DNA of 64,000 nt, taken from assembly GCF_024198255.1 (NCBI RefSeq), contig NZ_JAJVKW010000017.1, positions 162,750-226,749 on the forward strand, in the 5' to 3' direction. How positions within the stretch are numbered: the stretch's first letter is position 1; every line of letters begins with the position of its first letter. The notes beneath the pieces were generated by a model. It was not told the DNA's origin and made no database searches. It was given only the letters and a program-made list of their open reading frames with translations. This DNA comes from Myxococcus guangdongensis (GTDB lineage: Bacteria > Myxococcota > Myxococcia > Myxococcales > Myxococcaceae). Below are positions 1 through 8,161 of the stretch, piece after piece. Both the position numbers and the translations under genes were made by a program.

Positions 1-395
1 TCGATGGCCTGCGGGAAGGTGAGGCCGGCCTTGAACGCATTCGCCATCGCCTGCAGCGCGTCCACCAACTGGACGTTGAACTTCTTGATGCGCCGCTTGC
101 GGTAGTGCTTGACCATGATCATCGGCAGGAAGAAGCCGAAGACCGTGGCGATGACCGCCAGGATGGGGTTGAAGATGATGTACGACAGGATGCCCAGCAA
201 GCACATGCTGGCGATGTTGAGGACCAACATCTGCCGCGCATCGATGAACAGGAACATGTCGCTCAAGTCGTTCATCGACTTGGCGACGTAGCGCTCCTGG
301 TACTGCTCGTACGCCTTCGAGAGGACGCTGAAGATCACCAGGCTGAAGAAGAAGACCGAGCCGGTGACGAGGAGGAGGACGATGCCTGCGAGCAT
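1..395 (-). CDS. tadB: TadB-like type II secretion F-family inner-membrane protein (3' end beyond window)
   Basis: This is the N-terminal 131 codons of an integral membrane protein; the rest lies outside the window. Hydrophobic segments are visible near residues 3-25, 58-77 and 80-98. They are followed by a basic stretch (YRKRRIKKF) and the QLVDALQAMANAFKAGL region, which matches the start of the cytoplasmic T2SSF/GspF domain of TadB. TadB proteins form the inner-membrane platform on which the TadA ATPase assembles Flp pili. The gene starts with ATG 39 bp after the cpaB stop and is probably co-transcribed with it. The family call is good; assignment to TadB rather than TadC rests on the N-terminal helices and the gene order. 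Confidence 0.75.
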   Translation of the reverse strand, partial: MLAGIVLLLVTGSVFFFSLVIFSVLSKAYEQYQERYVAKSMNDLSDMFLFIDARQMLVLNIASMCLLGILSYIIFNPILAVIATVFGFFLPMIMVKHYRKRRIKKFNVQLVDALQAMANAFKAGLTFPQAI

Positions 396-434
396 GGGCG
401 TGCTTCCCTGAGGTCGAGGGCGCCGTGGCGCCGA

Positions 435-1250
435 CTACTGGGCGCCCGCGGCGGCGGCCTTGTCGCCACTGCCCTTGATGATCTGGATGATCTCCCGGCG
501 CTTGGCCTCCAGCACGCGGGTGCGCTCACCCGACAGCAGCGTGCTGATGGTCGCGCGGCCACGCTCCTCGATGAGGTCCACGTCGTCCTCGTTGCGCAGG
601 GACAGCGTCAGCGCGCCGAGCTCCGCCGCGAGCACGAGGATCTCCGCCTCTTCCGGCAGCACCATCAGCGACACGTTGTTGTAGTCGCGCTGGCCTTCTG
701 GGATGAGGTTCACGTTGGTGGTGCCGGTGATCTTGCCGGTGGCCACCACGATGATGTTCTGCAGCAGCGTCACGCCGACGTTCTCGTCCGTCTGCGGGTC
801 GCGGAACGTGCCGATGATGTCCACGTGGTCGTTCGGGCGAATCCAGCCACCGACGGAGGTGGTGTTCTTCGCTTCGATGGTCATCGCGCGCATCTTCTTC
901 TGCACCTTCGAGGACAGGCGCTCGGCGGCCTTGGTCGTCTCGAACTGGCTCCACAGCAGCGGGTCACCCGCCTGCAGGGCCACCAGCACCTTCTGGTTCA
1001 CCACGTACGACGCGGAGTCCGGACGGACCACCGACGACGTGACGAACTGCTCGGGGACCGAGCGCTGGGAGATCATCTCGAAGGTGATGACCGTACCCTC
1101 GGGGACATCCTGAGCCGCCACGACGACTGGCACCAGGTTCCAACCGCGGCGGACATCCGCCTCCTTCTTCTTGATGGCGGAGTACGCGATGACGCCGGCC
1201 AGAAGGCCGAGCACGAGCGCGACGACGAGCGGAGTCTTGCCCTTCAGCAT
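435..1250 (-). CDS. cpaB: Flp pilus assembly protein CpaB/RcpC
   Basis: A 271-residue protein with one N-terminal membrane segment (about residues 7-24) followed by a periplasmic SAF domain (VVVAAQDVPEGTVI, residues about 42-110). The second half contains the RcpC-type region, including a GGWIRPNDHVDIIGTF motif, and ends in an Ala-rich tail. CpaB/RcpC is a periplasmic component of Tad/Flp pilus machines, thought to work with the secretin. The ATG has a strong GGAGG site about 9 bases upstream. A good sigma-70-type promoter lies about 100 bp upstream, so a transcription unit (cpaB, tadB and further genes) probably begins here, separately from the pseudopilin operon upstream. Confidence 0.92.
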   Translation of the reverse strand: MLKGKTPLVVALVLGLLAGVIAYSAIKKKEADVRRGWNLVPVVVAAQDVPEGTVITFEMISQRSVPEQFVTSSVVRPDSASYVVNQKVLVALQAGDPLLWSQFETTKAAERLSSKVQKKMRAMTIEAKNTTSVGGWIRPNDHVDIIGTFRDPQTDENVGVTLLQNIIVVATGKITGTTNVNLIPEGQRDYNNVSLMVLPEEAEILVLAAELGALTLSLRNEDDVDLIEERGRATISTLLSGERTRVLEAKRREIIQIIKGSGDKAAAAGAQ

Positions 1251-1350
1251 GGTTCAGGAACCTCCAAAACGGGGGGGCGCCGTTCGGCGGCGAAGGCGTT
1301 CGAGGGGTGTTAAAATCCAGAATGGCGCACATCGGCGCCGACGGCGCGGG

Positions 1351-1380
1351 ATGTTAGCCGTGCGATACAGCAGGTGTCAA
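1351..1380 (-). promoter_or_regulatory. Sigma-70-type promoter for cpaB
   Basis: On the minus strand TTGACA (1375-1380) is followed after 18 bases by TAACAT (1351-1356). The start of transcription would be near 1344, giving an untranslated leader of about 94 bases before the cpaB ATG at 1250. The -35 box is a perfect consensus. The assignment is by sequence match and position only. Confidence 0.55.
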
Positions 1381-1439
1381 AACCACCTCCCGCGACAGCA
1401 CAGAATCCCGCGCCAACCCTGTCGAATCGCTGGGTTGCG

Positions 1440-2186
1440 TCAGCGGTTCTTCAGCGCCGCGATGGCCTTGCGGTCGTCGTCGGTCAACCCATTGTATTCG
1501 GTGATGCTGTAAAGCGCGTCCTGGACGACGTCGGCATCGTCCTCGTTCTCGATGCGCTTGTTCTCGATGAGCCGGAGGAGCTCCTGGATGTCTGGATCCG
1601 AGGACACCGGGCCCAGTTCGAAGGTGCCACCCTGCTCGGAGGGGCCACGTGCCTCGTTGAGGCAGTACATGTGGAGTGGGAGCAGGAAGACCTCTTCCTC
1701 GCTGCCGCCATCCGAGCCTGCGTCGACGCCTCCAGGGCCCATGCCCGTGGGAGGAACCGTGATGGGCTCACGGTCGATGAGCATGCCGTTCTGGATGCGG
1801 CTGGGCGCAGTGTTGAGCACCACCAGCCCCGGCTCGAACGTCAGCTGAACGGGCCCCCCCGTGGTGTTGCGCAGCGGCACGCAGACCAGCACCGCAGGCC
1901 CCGTTCCGATGGGCGCCACGCCGTTGCCGCAGTCCTTCGTGGCGTCGCTGGCGCCATACGGCACCCCCGCGAGCTCCACACCCGGCGGGAAGACGAACGT
2001 CTTGCCCACGGGCTGGCCCGGGTCCTCGCCGAAGCCGGGCCGCACCCGGTTCACTCCCGCGTCGAAGGTGATGGGGCCGCCATCCCCTCCTCCACCGCCG
2101 CCGCCCTCGTCGTCATCACTGCAAGCCAGCACCCCTACCCCGACACCCACCGCGACGACCATCCACTTCCAGGCCGCATGCGCCAT
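1440..2186 (-). CDS. Hypothetical lipoprotein in the Tad-like locus
   Basis: A 248-residue protein of unknown function. It has a basic/hydrophobic signal peptide ending in a lipobox (V-L-A-C, Cys22), then an Asp/Gly-rich linker of about 15 residues and a soluble domain. No known enzyme motif is visible. The C-terminal 60 residues are charged and helical in character (RLIENKRIENEDDADVVQDA). It lies between the pseudopilin operon and cpaB on the same strand, 125 bp after the preceding gene and across a hairpin. It could be an outer-membrane pilotin-like or accessory factor of the Tad machine, but that is only inferred from position. Confidence 0.75.
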   Translation of the reverse strand: MAHAAWKWMVVAVGVGVGVLACSDDDEGGGGGGGDGGPITFDAGVNRVRPGFGEDPGQPVGKTFVFPPGVELAGVPYGASDATKDCGNGVAPIGTGPAVLVCVPLRNTTGGPVQLTFEPGLVVLNTAPSRIQNGMLIDREPITVPPTGMGPGGVDAGSDGGSEEEVFLLPLHMYCLNEARGPSEQGGTFELGPVSSDPDIQELLRLIENKRIENEDDADVVQDALYSITEYNGLTDDDRKAIAALKNR

Positions 2187-2257
2187 GTCGCGCTCCTTGT
2201 CCTCGTCGTTGTGCGCAGGCGACTCCTCCGGCCACGAGCCACTGCGTCATGAGGTAT

Positions 2258-2280
2258 CCCGAGACTCGCTGAGTCCCGGG
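2258..2280 (-). terminator. Hairpin after the pseudopilin operon
   Basis: Inverted repeat CCCG-A-GACTC / GAGTC-C-CGGG around a GCT loop, a nine-pair stem with one mismatch. It lies 32 bp after the stop of the gene ending at 2312 and upstream of the lipoprotein gene. There is no clear T-run, so it may be a terminator or a processing/attenuation hairpin. Confidence 0.4.
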
Positions 2281-2311
2281 TCCTCGGCAACACCGGCGTG
2301 CAAGGAACGCG

Positions 2312-3088
2312 TCAGTGTCCAGCAGTGTGCGAAGGATGCGGCGATTCGAGGGGCGACGCCGCGGGCTGCTGCATGGGAGGGAGGTCCGGATTGTAGAGGC
2401 CGCGCAGAATCAATTCCCGCCCCCGTTCATCCTGAAGCATCGCGGGCTCGCCTTCCCGCAGACCGACCATCCGCACGCTGAAGCCCACTCCGTCGGGCGT
2501 GACGTTCACCCAGAGCGCCCCGGGAACGAGCGCCTCGGGACGTGAGTCGTCGGAGTCCAGCCACTCCAACCGCATGGGCACCGCGCTCAACCCGCGCGTG
2601 CGGACCCGGTCATTCACCGGCCCCGCCACCTCGAGCGCCGTGTCCCAATCGCGGCGCTCCGTGGGGACCTCTCCGTGCGCCTGGAGTTCCTGCACCATCG
2701 TCAGATGGACCCGGCGCGCCACGCGGAGGATGGACAGGTTGGCGGTCTCCTCGGCGCGCGCCTCGCGCAGGGGCCGTCCATCACCCGCCGCCACCGCGCC
2801 CACCACGGCCACCAGCACCGCGCCCGAAGCCCAGAGCGGCGCGGACTGTCCGCGCACCAAGGCCCAGACCAGGCGCAGCGCCGCGAGCACCGCCACCACC
2901 GAGCCCGCCAGCAGCGTCCAACGTGGCAGCGGCCCCACATGGAAGGAGTGTCCGAGGACGCCGACGACGTGCCGCCACTCCGAGGCAGAGACGTACAGCA
3001 CGCCCCCCGCCATCGCGAGGAAGGCGGCGGCATGCACCAGCCTCAGTCCCAGGGGGGACGGCGCCCCCACCGTGCTCCGGTCCGTCAC
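2312..3088 (-). CDS. Hypothetical membrane protein of the Tad-like locus
   Basis: A 258-residue protein with three predicted membrane helices in its first half (about residues 16-36, 55-75 and 84-104). A soluble C-terminal domain of about 150 residues follows and ends in a Pro/Ser-rich tail. It has no motif I recognise. Its start overlaps the stop of the small pseudopilin gene by four bases (ATGA), so it is translationally coupled to it and almost certainly part of the same apparatus. A membrane anchor or chaperone for the pseudopilin is possible but unproven. Confidence 0.7.
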   Translation of the reverse strand: MTDRSTVGAPSPLGLRLVHAAAFLAMAGGVLYVSASEWRHVVGVLGHSFHVGPLPRWTLLAGSVVAVLAALRLVWALVRGQSAPLWASGAVLVAVVGAVAAGDGRPLREARAEETANLSILRVARRVHLTMVQELQAHGEVPTERRDWDTALEVAGPVNDRVRTRGLSAVPMRLEWLDSDDSRPEALVPGALWVNVTPDGVGFSVRMVGLREGEPAMLQDERGRELILRGLYNPDLPPMQQPAASPLESPHPSHTAGH

Positions 3089-3312
3089 GGGAACGGCAGG
3101 TTCAGCACGAAGTAAAACGAGTCGTAGTAGATCTGGTACGAGCGCATGAACAGGTCGATGACGTTCGACTGCACGTCATCCGTCCACCGGACCTTGACCG
3201 ACCCGCCGATGATGAGCGCGACGACCAGGACCCAGTTGAGGATGGAGTATTCGACCATGGCCTGGCCGCGCTGAGAGGCGCGCCGGCGCTGCGTCTTGGG
3301 AATCGTGCTCAT
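3085..3312 (-). CDS. Small Flp/TadE-like pseudopilin
   Basis: A 75-residue protein with a short basic leader followed by G16|QAMVE and a hydrophobic helix (about residues 22-42). Glycine before the cut and glutamate at mature position 5 are the hallmark of class III (Flp/TadE) prepilins cut by a TadV/CpaA-type peptidase. The mature protein would be about 59 residues, with a Tyr/Phe-rich tail (QIYYDSFYFVLNLPF) instead of a globular domain. It is close in size to Flp major pilins but its tail is unusual. It overlaps the genes on both sides by ATGA junctions. Confidence 0.75.
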   Translation of the reverse strand: MSTIPKTQRRRASQRGQAMVEYSILNWVLVVALIIGGSVKVRWTDDVQSNVIDLFMRSYQIYYDSFYFVLNLPFP

Positions 3313-4130
3313 GGGGAGGCTTCCTCCGGGGCCGCGTCCTGCGGCGCGTCCATGTCGGGCAGGTTGGGGAACACACGGTCCGCGTACTCCAGGCGGACCT
3401 TGGGGGCGGAGGGAGGCGGCAGCACCATTCGCGGCTTGGCGTCGATACCGTACTCCGCCACCTCCATCGAATGGGCGATGCCCGGAATCTCCATCTTCGC
3501 CAGTTGCATCAACGGAATCTCACGGGAAATCCACATCCGCTTGACGACGGTCTTCTTCACGACCAGTTCGATCTGCACGGCCGACACCGTTCCCGCCAGC
3601 GTCATCACCCGGCTCTCCTTGGTGGAGCGTAGCACGGGCTTGAGCCCCGCGGGCAGCGGCTCCTTGTCCTCGTCCGGGTGCGGCAGCTTGTCGTCCTTGG
3701 CTTCCTGGCCCATCTTCTTCATGACGTGGTCCAGGGCCTCCTGCGAGTACTCCTGGGGACGGTCCGTGGGGCCACCCACGTAGAGCCGGGAGATGGCGTC
3801 GTACTGAATCTGCTCGCCCTCGCGCGCCACCAGCATGCGCATCTGCATGAGGGGCGACTTCATGGCCGGATGCGTTCCCGCCTCCATCTCCACCCACACC
3901 GCGTCCCGGCCCTGCTTGTCCTTCTCCTCCCCCACCACCGCCATGCGCCAGTAGTAGACGCGCTGGCCACCCGCGCCACCGTCGAAGCGGTACGTCACCC
4001 AGTCACCCACGCGGGTGTTCCGCGCGCCGCGCGTCAGGTGGTTCATCACCTCGCGCGCCGCGGGGCTCTCCTCCGCGCGCGCCGACGCCGCCATCAACAC
4101 CACCGCCAGGACGGCCCAGGTCGCCCTCAT
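3309..4130 (-). CDS. Exported protein of unknown function in the Tad-like locus
   Basis: A 273-residue protein beginning with a signal peptide (MRATWAVLAVVLMAASARA, cut after A-R-A) and no lipobox. The rest is soluble and periplasmic or secreted, with beta-strand-like segments such as WVTYRFDGGAGGQRVYYWRM. I recognise no family. I chose the ATG at 4130 because it overlaps the stop of the preceding gene in an ATGA junction and opens with a clear signal peptide; a longer frame upstream has no signal. The stop overlaps the start of the small pseudopilin gene. The chain of overlaps ties it to the pilus operon. Confidence 0.72.
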   Translation of the reverse strand: MRATWAVLAVVLMAASARAEESPAAREVMNHLTRGARNTRVGDWVTYRFDGGAGGQRVYYWRMAVVGEEKDKQGRDAVWVEMEAGTHPAMKSPLMQMRMLVAREGEQIQYDAISRLYVGGPTDRPQEYSQEALDHVMKKMGQEAKDDKLPHPDEDKEPLPAGLKPVLRSTKESRVMTLAGTVSAVQIELVVKKTVVKRMWISREIPLMQLAKMEIPGIAHSMEVAEYGIDAKPRMVLPPPSAPKVRLEYADRVFPNLPDMDAPQDAAPEEASP

Positions 4131-4939
4131 TTGCCCGCCCCCTTCGCCTTGGCCTTCTGCTCCTGCTCGTAGGACTCGCGGCTCTTGCGGACCGCGTCGT
4201 CGTTGGGCACCGCGTCCGGACGGTCCGAGCCCACCCACGTCTGGAGGACGGTCGACATGCCCTCGTCCACCTCGGAGATGGTCGTCATCACCTGCTCGCC
4301 CTTGCGCGCGTGCTCCATCGTCACCTGCGTGCCGCCGCCCAGCTTCGTCACCGTGCTGCGCACCGGCGAGAAGCCCTGACGCCCCAGCTCCGCGTCCACG
4401 CGGCGCTGCACGTCGTTGAGGTCGCCCGTCACCAGCGACGTGCGGTTCTGCGAGCCGCCCGGGTCATCCCGCGTCGCCAGGTCCTGGCTGTAGAGCGTGC
4501 CCTCCAGCTTCACCAGGCCCTGCGGAGGCGTCTTCGGCGGGCGCGACCACAAATCGCGCAGCGCCGTGAAGCCCACCGTCTTGCCCGCGTGCGTGCGCAG
4601 GACCACCCCGCGCTGCAGGCCCTCGCGCGTGAAGAGCGCGGAGACGACGGCTTCATCCTCCAGGTCGCCCTCCACCACCGTGGGGTAGCCCTCGTCGCGC
4701 CACTTCTGCGCGAAGTACGCCACCACCTTCTTCATCGGGTCGGTCGTCGTGAAGTAGGCCAGGCGGTAGTACTCCCCGCCGATGACCAGGTCGTTGCCGA
4801 TGCGGGTGTGGACGGTGCCCGGATACACGGGCACCTGCTGCTCGGCCGCGCGCGCCGGCCCGAAGGCCCCCAGCGCACAGCCGAGCATCAGCCCGAGGGC
4901 CGCGGCCCTACTCGCAGCGAATCTTGTTGTCCTGCTCAT
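4127..4939 (-). CDS. Exported protein of unknown function in the Tad-like locus
   Basis: A 270-residue protein with an N-terminal signal sequence. Cleavage could be by signal peptidase I after G-P-A-R-A near residue 31, or by lipoprotein processing at the Cys of LMLGC (near residue 21). The mature part resembles no named domain known to me and ends in a Lys/Ala-rich tail (EQEQKAKAKGAGK). Its start lies inside the 3' end of the upstream TadE gene (32-base overlap) and its stop overlaps the next gene by four bases. It is therefore part of the pseudopilin operon. Together with its downstream neighbour it forms a conserved-looking pair of exported accessory proteins. Confidence 0.72.
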   Translation of the reverse strand: MSRTTRFAASRAAALGLMLGCALGAFGPARAAEQQVPVYPGTVHTRIGNDLVIGGEYYRLAYFTTTDPMKKVVAYFAQKWRDEGYPTVVEGDLEDEAVVSALFTREGLQRGVVLRTHAGKTVGFTALRDLWSRPPKTPPQGLVKLEGTLYSQDLATRDDPGGSQNRTSLVTGDLNDVQRRVDAELGRQGFSPVRSTVTKLGGGTQVTMEHARKGEQVMTTISEVDEGMSTVLQTWVGSDRPDAVPNDDAVRKSRESYEQEQKAKAKGAGK

Positions 4940-6080
4940 CCTTCTTCGTCGCCTCTTGGTTGGCGTCCGGGTCCGACGGGTCGTCGGCCATGGCCCTCTT
5001 GCAGCCCATGAAGTGCGGGCCCCGGGCCAGGAACAGCTTGATGTAGTTGCTGTCCCCGTACGTCATCTCATCGCGGAACGGCGCCGTGTCGAAGCAGTCC
5101 GGCCGGTCGTTGTCCAGCAGGTCGCGCATCGCGTGCAGACCACTGCTCGCCCCGCTGTCGTACCCCGTCAGGCCGTTGCAGTTCCCCTTCTGCTGGGGAT
5201 CGATACCGTAGTTGCGGGCGACGACATAGGTGCCGAAGAAGTTCGGCAGGAAGCTCCCCAGGAAGCTGAGCACGCTGCCGACGCTGCCATCCAGCGCCTG
5301 AGTCAGGCCCAGGAACTTCATGCGCCCCACCTGCACGTGCATGCCGTGCGGGTCGCTGCCCGAGCGGTGGTTGCCCGCTCGCCGGTCTCGCACCACCGCA
5401 TCGCCGCCGTCCGGCATGTTCCAGCCGTTGGCGTACATGGAGTAGCGCGAGCGAAGGGGGATGCTCGCCAGGTCCTTCCCGCCGAACGTGTCCGTCTTGA
5501 AGAAGCCACCCTGCCCCGACTCGTCCAGGTAGCGGCGCGGGATGATGACGTTGTCGAAGTTCATCGTGACTTCGGACTCGACCCATCCCTTGTTGTTGAA
5601 GCCCCACATGTTGAGCACCGAGCCGGCGCCCGAGTTGAGCATGCCAATCACTCCGCTCGCCAGGCCGCCGCCCTCACCCGTGCTGCCGGGACCACCCAGC
5701 ATCCCGGACTCGAGGAAGGGAATCTCCTTGTTGGTGATGGTGCCTTCCACGCTGCCGTAACGCGCGATGAACGTGCCCACCGGAGCGTTGGGCTCGACCG
5801 AGTCCATGTCCTTGAAGCGCTCGACCAGCTCCGTGTGCGCCTCCTGACGTGCGTCCTCAAAGGCGTTGTCGTGGTTGCCCTTGGCGAAGTCGGACAGGGC
5901 GTAGCTGGTCATCTCCCAGACGGCGTAGCGCGCCATCTCCTGGAGCTTCAGCTTCGCCCGGACCAACTCGGTCAGGTACATGCTGAACATCAGAATCATG
6001 ACGAGGAGCGGCACGGAGAGCGCGAACTCGACCGTGGCGGCACCGCGCCGGAAACTCTTGCGGGACATGGGGGCTCTCAT
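4908..6080 (-). CDS. Large TadE-type pseudopilin
   Basis: A 390-residue protein with a class III prepilin-like N terminus: basic leader, then G|AATVEFALSVPLL, with Glu at mature position 5, and one membrane helix (about residues 18-40). The rest is a large periplasmic domain rich in Gly, Asn and Asp, with several Cys residues. TadE proteins are minor pseudopilins of Tad systems, usually nearer 150-200 residues, so this one carries a long extra domain. Two starts are possible, ATG at 6080 or at 6068 (MSRKSF). The stop lies within the next gene. Confidence 0.82.
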   Translation of the reverse strand: MRAPMSRKSFRRGAATVEFALSVPLLVMILMFSMYLTELVRAKLKLQEMARYAVWEMTSYALSDFAKGNHDNAFEDARQEAHTELVERFKDMDSVEPNAPVGTFIARYGSVEGTITNKEIPFLESGMLGGPGSTGEGGGLASGVIGMLNSGAGSVLNMWGFNNKGWVESEVTMNFDNVIIPRRYLDESGQGGFFKTDTFGGKDLASIPLRSRYSMYANGWNMPDGGDAVVRDRRAGNHRSGSDPHGMHVQVGRMKFLGLTQALDGSVGSVLSFLGSFLPNFFGTYVVARNYGIDPQQKGNCNGLTGYDSGASSGLHAMRDLLDNDRPDCFDTAPFRDEMTYGDSNYIKLFLARGPHFMGCKRAMADDPSDPDANQEATKKDEQDNKIRCE

Positions 6081-6088
6081 CGCGGTCC

Positions 6089-8146
6089 TCAGTGCGTCAT
6101 GACCTTCGGGGCGAAGCCCTGGAGCGCGCCGGGCAGCGCGTCCAGCATGCTGCCGACGACCGGGAGCTGGTTGCGCCCCTGGTACACGGACGCCAGGCGC
6201 GGACGCCAGTACGGGTTGAAGAAGTTGGGCTGCTCGGTCCAGTTGCCCGGGCGGTGGTAGTAGCTCTGACCGCGGGAGATGACGTTGAGGCCCTCGGTGA
6301 GGCTGAGGAACTTCTTGCGGTTGTTGAGCATCTCCAGCCCCTCCGAGTCCGCGGTGAAGGAGAACTTCACCTTGCCCTCGTCGTTGAGGAGCGCGGGCGC
6401 GTTGGAGCCCGTGCCGTCCGCGTTGTCCTTGTTCACCACGTCCTCGGGCGACTTGTTCAGCGCCACCCAGGCCGACGGCTGGTTGAAGTCGAGCTTGCGC
6501 TCGGCAAGGGCGTTGTTCGCAGCGTTCGCCATCGGGTTGCAGGTGCTACCCGAGTACTGGCCGGGCTCGAAGTGCATGAACGGCGTCACGCCACCCCACG
6601 GGTGGTTGCCGTCCTGGGCCGGGCGCACGTTCGCCGTGTACACGTCCACCTTGAACCAGCAGACCACGAGCTGGAGGACGCAGACCTTCTCGCGGTGGAT
6701 GCCCACCTCGCGCTCGGCGCCGCTGGGCGCGCGGTGGTTGCGCCACCCCTCGCTGTTCTGGGGGTAGTGGATGCGCCAGTGGACGCCGCCCTTCACGCTG
6801 CCGGTGTCCTTGTCGTTGAGCGCCCACACGCTGGGCTTCATGGTGTGGCGGTACGGCAGCTTGATGCCGCCCTTGTCGTTGAGGCCCTTGCGGTTGTCGC
6901 CGAAGCAGCGCGTGTACGGGTCCTTGTTGTTGCAGGACAGCGGGTTGTCCGCCTTGCCCACGCCCACGTCGATCTCCGCGGGGCCCAGCTTGAGCCAGTA
7001 CAGGTCGTCCGCGCCCATGTTGTCGCCCTGGGCCGTCATGCCCCACGGGCTCAGGTTGTCGTTCCAGTCGCGGATGTAGTTGCGCGAATCCATGATGGTC
7101 TTCGCGGTGGGGAACGTCGCGGACAGCATGCGCGTCTGCCCCATCTTCTTGAACTCCATCAGGCCCGGAGCGTTCACGCCGTTGTTGAGCATGTCGCGCA
7201 GGAAGCCGAGCGCGTCCGGCAGCGGGAGGATGTCGCCCAGCTCGCGCGAGGTGGTGAAGCGCTCGGGGCAGATGCCGCCCTCGTGGTCACACGCATAGCG
7301 CGTGGCGTTGGTGATGCCACCCATGGAGCGCTTGGCGCGGGCGATGTCGTCGTTGGCCTTGTACTTCGTCACGTCCAGCGCGCCGAACGGGTTCTTCCAC
7401 GTGCCCGGGTTCAGGGGCTTGCCGCCCGCGTGCGAGTTGTGCGCCTGGCTGAAGAGGCACTGGCTATAGATGCCCGTCGCCAGTTGGCTGGCCAGCGAGT
7501 TGAGCTTGGTGTCGTTCGCGTCCAGCACGCCCTGCGTGGTCTGCGTCACGTGTGTCGACGCGGACATCATCACCGCCTGGGACATGAAGTACATGGCGCC
7601 ATTGAGCACCCGATGCGCTGGAATCAAGAACTTGCCCAACCACTTGTCGGGGTTGGCGGCCTTGAGGATGCGCTGGAACGGCTGCAGGAAGACCGTCTTG
7701 TACAAGGTCATGATCTTGTTCACGGCCTTGATGACCTGTCCCACGTACGGAATCACTTCGATGATGGGACACAAGACGATCCACAGCTTCTTGCGTTTGC
7801 CCGCGCACGGGTTGAGCGTCTTCATGAACCCGAACAGGTCCGTGAAGAACGCCTCGGCCGAGTAGATGACCGAGATGAGCGAGTGCCACATCATGGCCGA
7901 CACGTAGTGCGACACCTGCGTGCGGTTGGCGTACGCGTAGAAGTTGAACGCGCGCGCCTCCATGGCGGCCATCGAGTAGGCGGCGGCGTCCGCGGTGTTC
8001 TGCAGGCGCACGCGCTCGTGCACGGTGTGGCCGATGTTCACCGTGGTCAGCACGGCGATGGACATCACCAACACCATCAAGGCGGCCAGGATGAGGGCCT
8101 GGCCCTCCTGGCGCTGGAAGCTCTGTCGGAGGATTCGAGTGAACAT
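6089..8146 (-). CDS. TadG-like pilus-assembly/pseudopilin protein
   Basis: A 685-residue protein with one N-terminal membrane helix (about residues 17-38) introduced by QEGQALILAALMVL. The sequence HERVRLQNTADAAAYSMAA follows, which is the typical Tad_N/TadG signature (QNAADAAALA-like). Unlike its TadE neighbours it lacks Glu at position 5 after the glycine, as is usual for TadG. The remaining 640 residues form a very long extracytoplasmic region. TadG is thought to act at the pilus base or as a minor tip component. It sits between two TadE genes, 8 bp before one and 15 bp after the other. Confidence 0.82.
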   Translation of the reverse strand: MFTRILRQSFQRQEGQALILAALMVLVMSIAVLTTVNIGHTVHERVRLQNTADAAAYSMAAMEARAFNFYAYANRTQVSHYVSAMMWHSLISVIYSAEAFFTDLFGFMKTLNPCAGKRKKLWIVLCPIIEVIPYVGQVIKAVNKIMTLYKTVFLQPFQRILKAANPDKWLGKFLIPAHRVLNGAMYFMSQAVMMSASTHVTQTTQGVLDANDTKLNSLASQLATGIYSQCLFSQAHNSHAGGKPLNPGTWKNPFGALDVTKYKANDDIARAKRSMGGITNATRYACDHEGGICPERFTTSRELGDILPLPDALGFLRDMLNNGVNAPGLMEFKKMGQTRMLSATFPTAKTIMDSRNYIRDWNDNLSPWGMTAQGDNMGADDLYWLKLGPAEIDVGVGKADNPLSCNNKDPYTRCFGDNRKGLNDKGGIKLPYRHTMKPSVWALNDKDTGSVKGGVHWRIHYPQNSEGWRNHRAPSGAEREVGIHREKVCVLQLVVCWFKVDVYTANVRPAQDGNHPWGGVTPFMHFEPGQYSGSTCNPMANAANNALAERKLDFNQPSAWVALNKSPEDVVNKDNADGTGSNAPALLNDEGKVKFSFTADSEGLEMLNNRKKFLSLTEGLNVISRGQSYYHRPGNWTEQPNFFNPYWRPRLASVYQGRNQLPVVGSMLDALPGALQGFAPKVMTH

Positions 8147-8161
8147 GGTGCGTGCGTCCTC

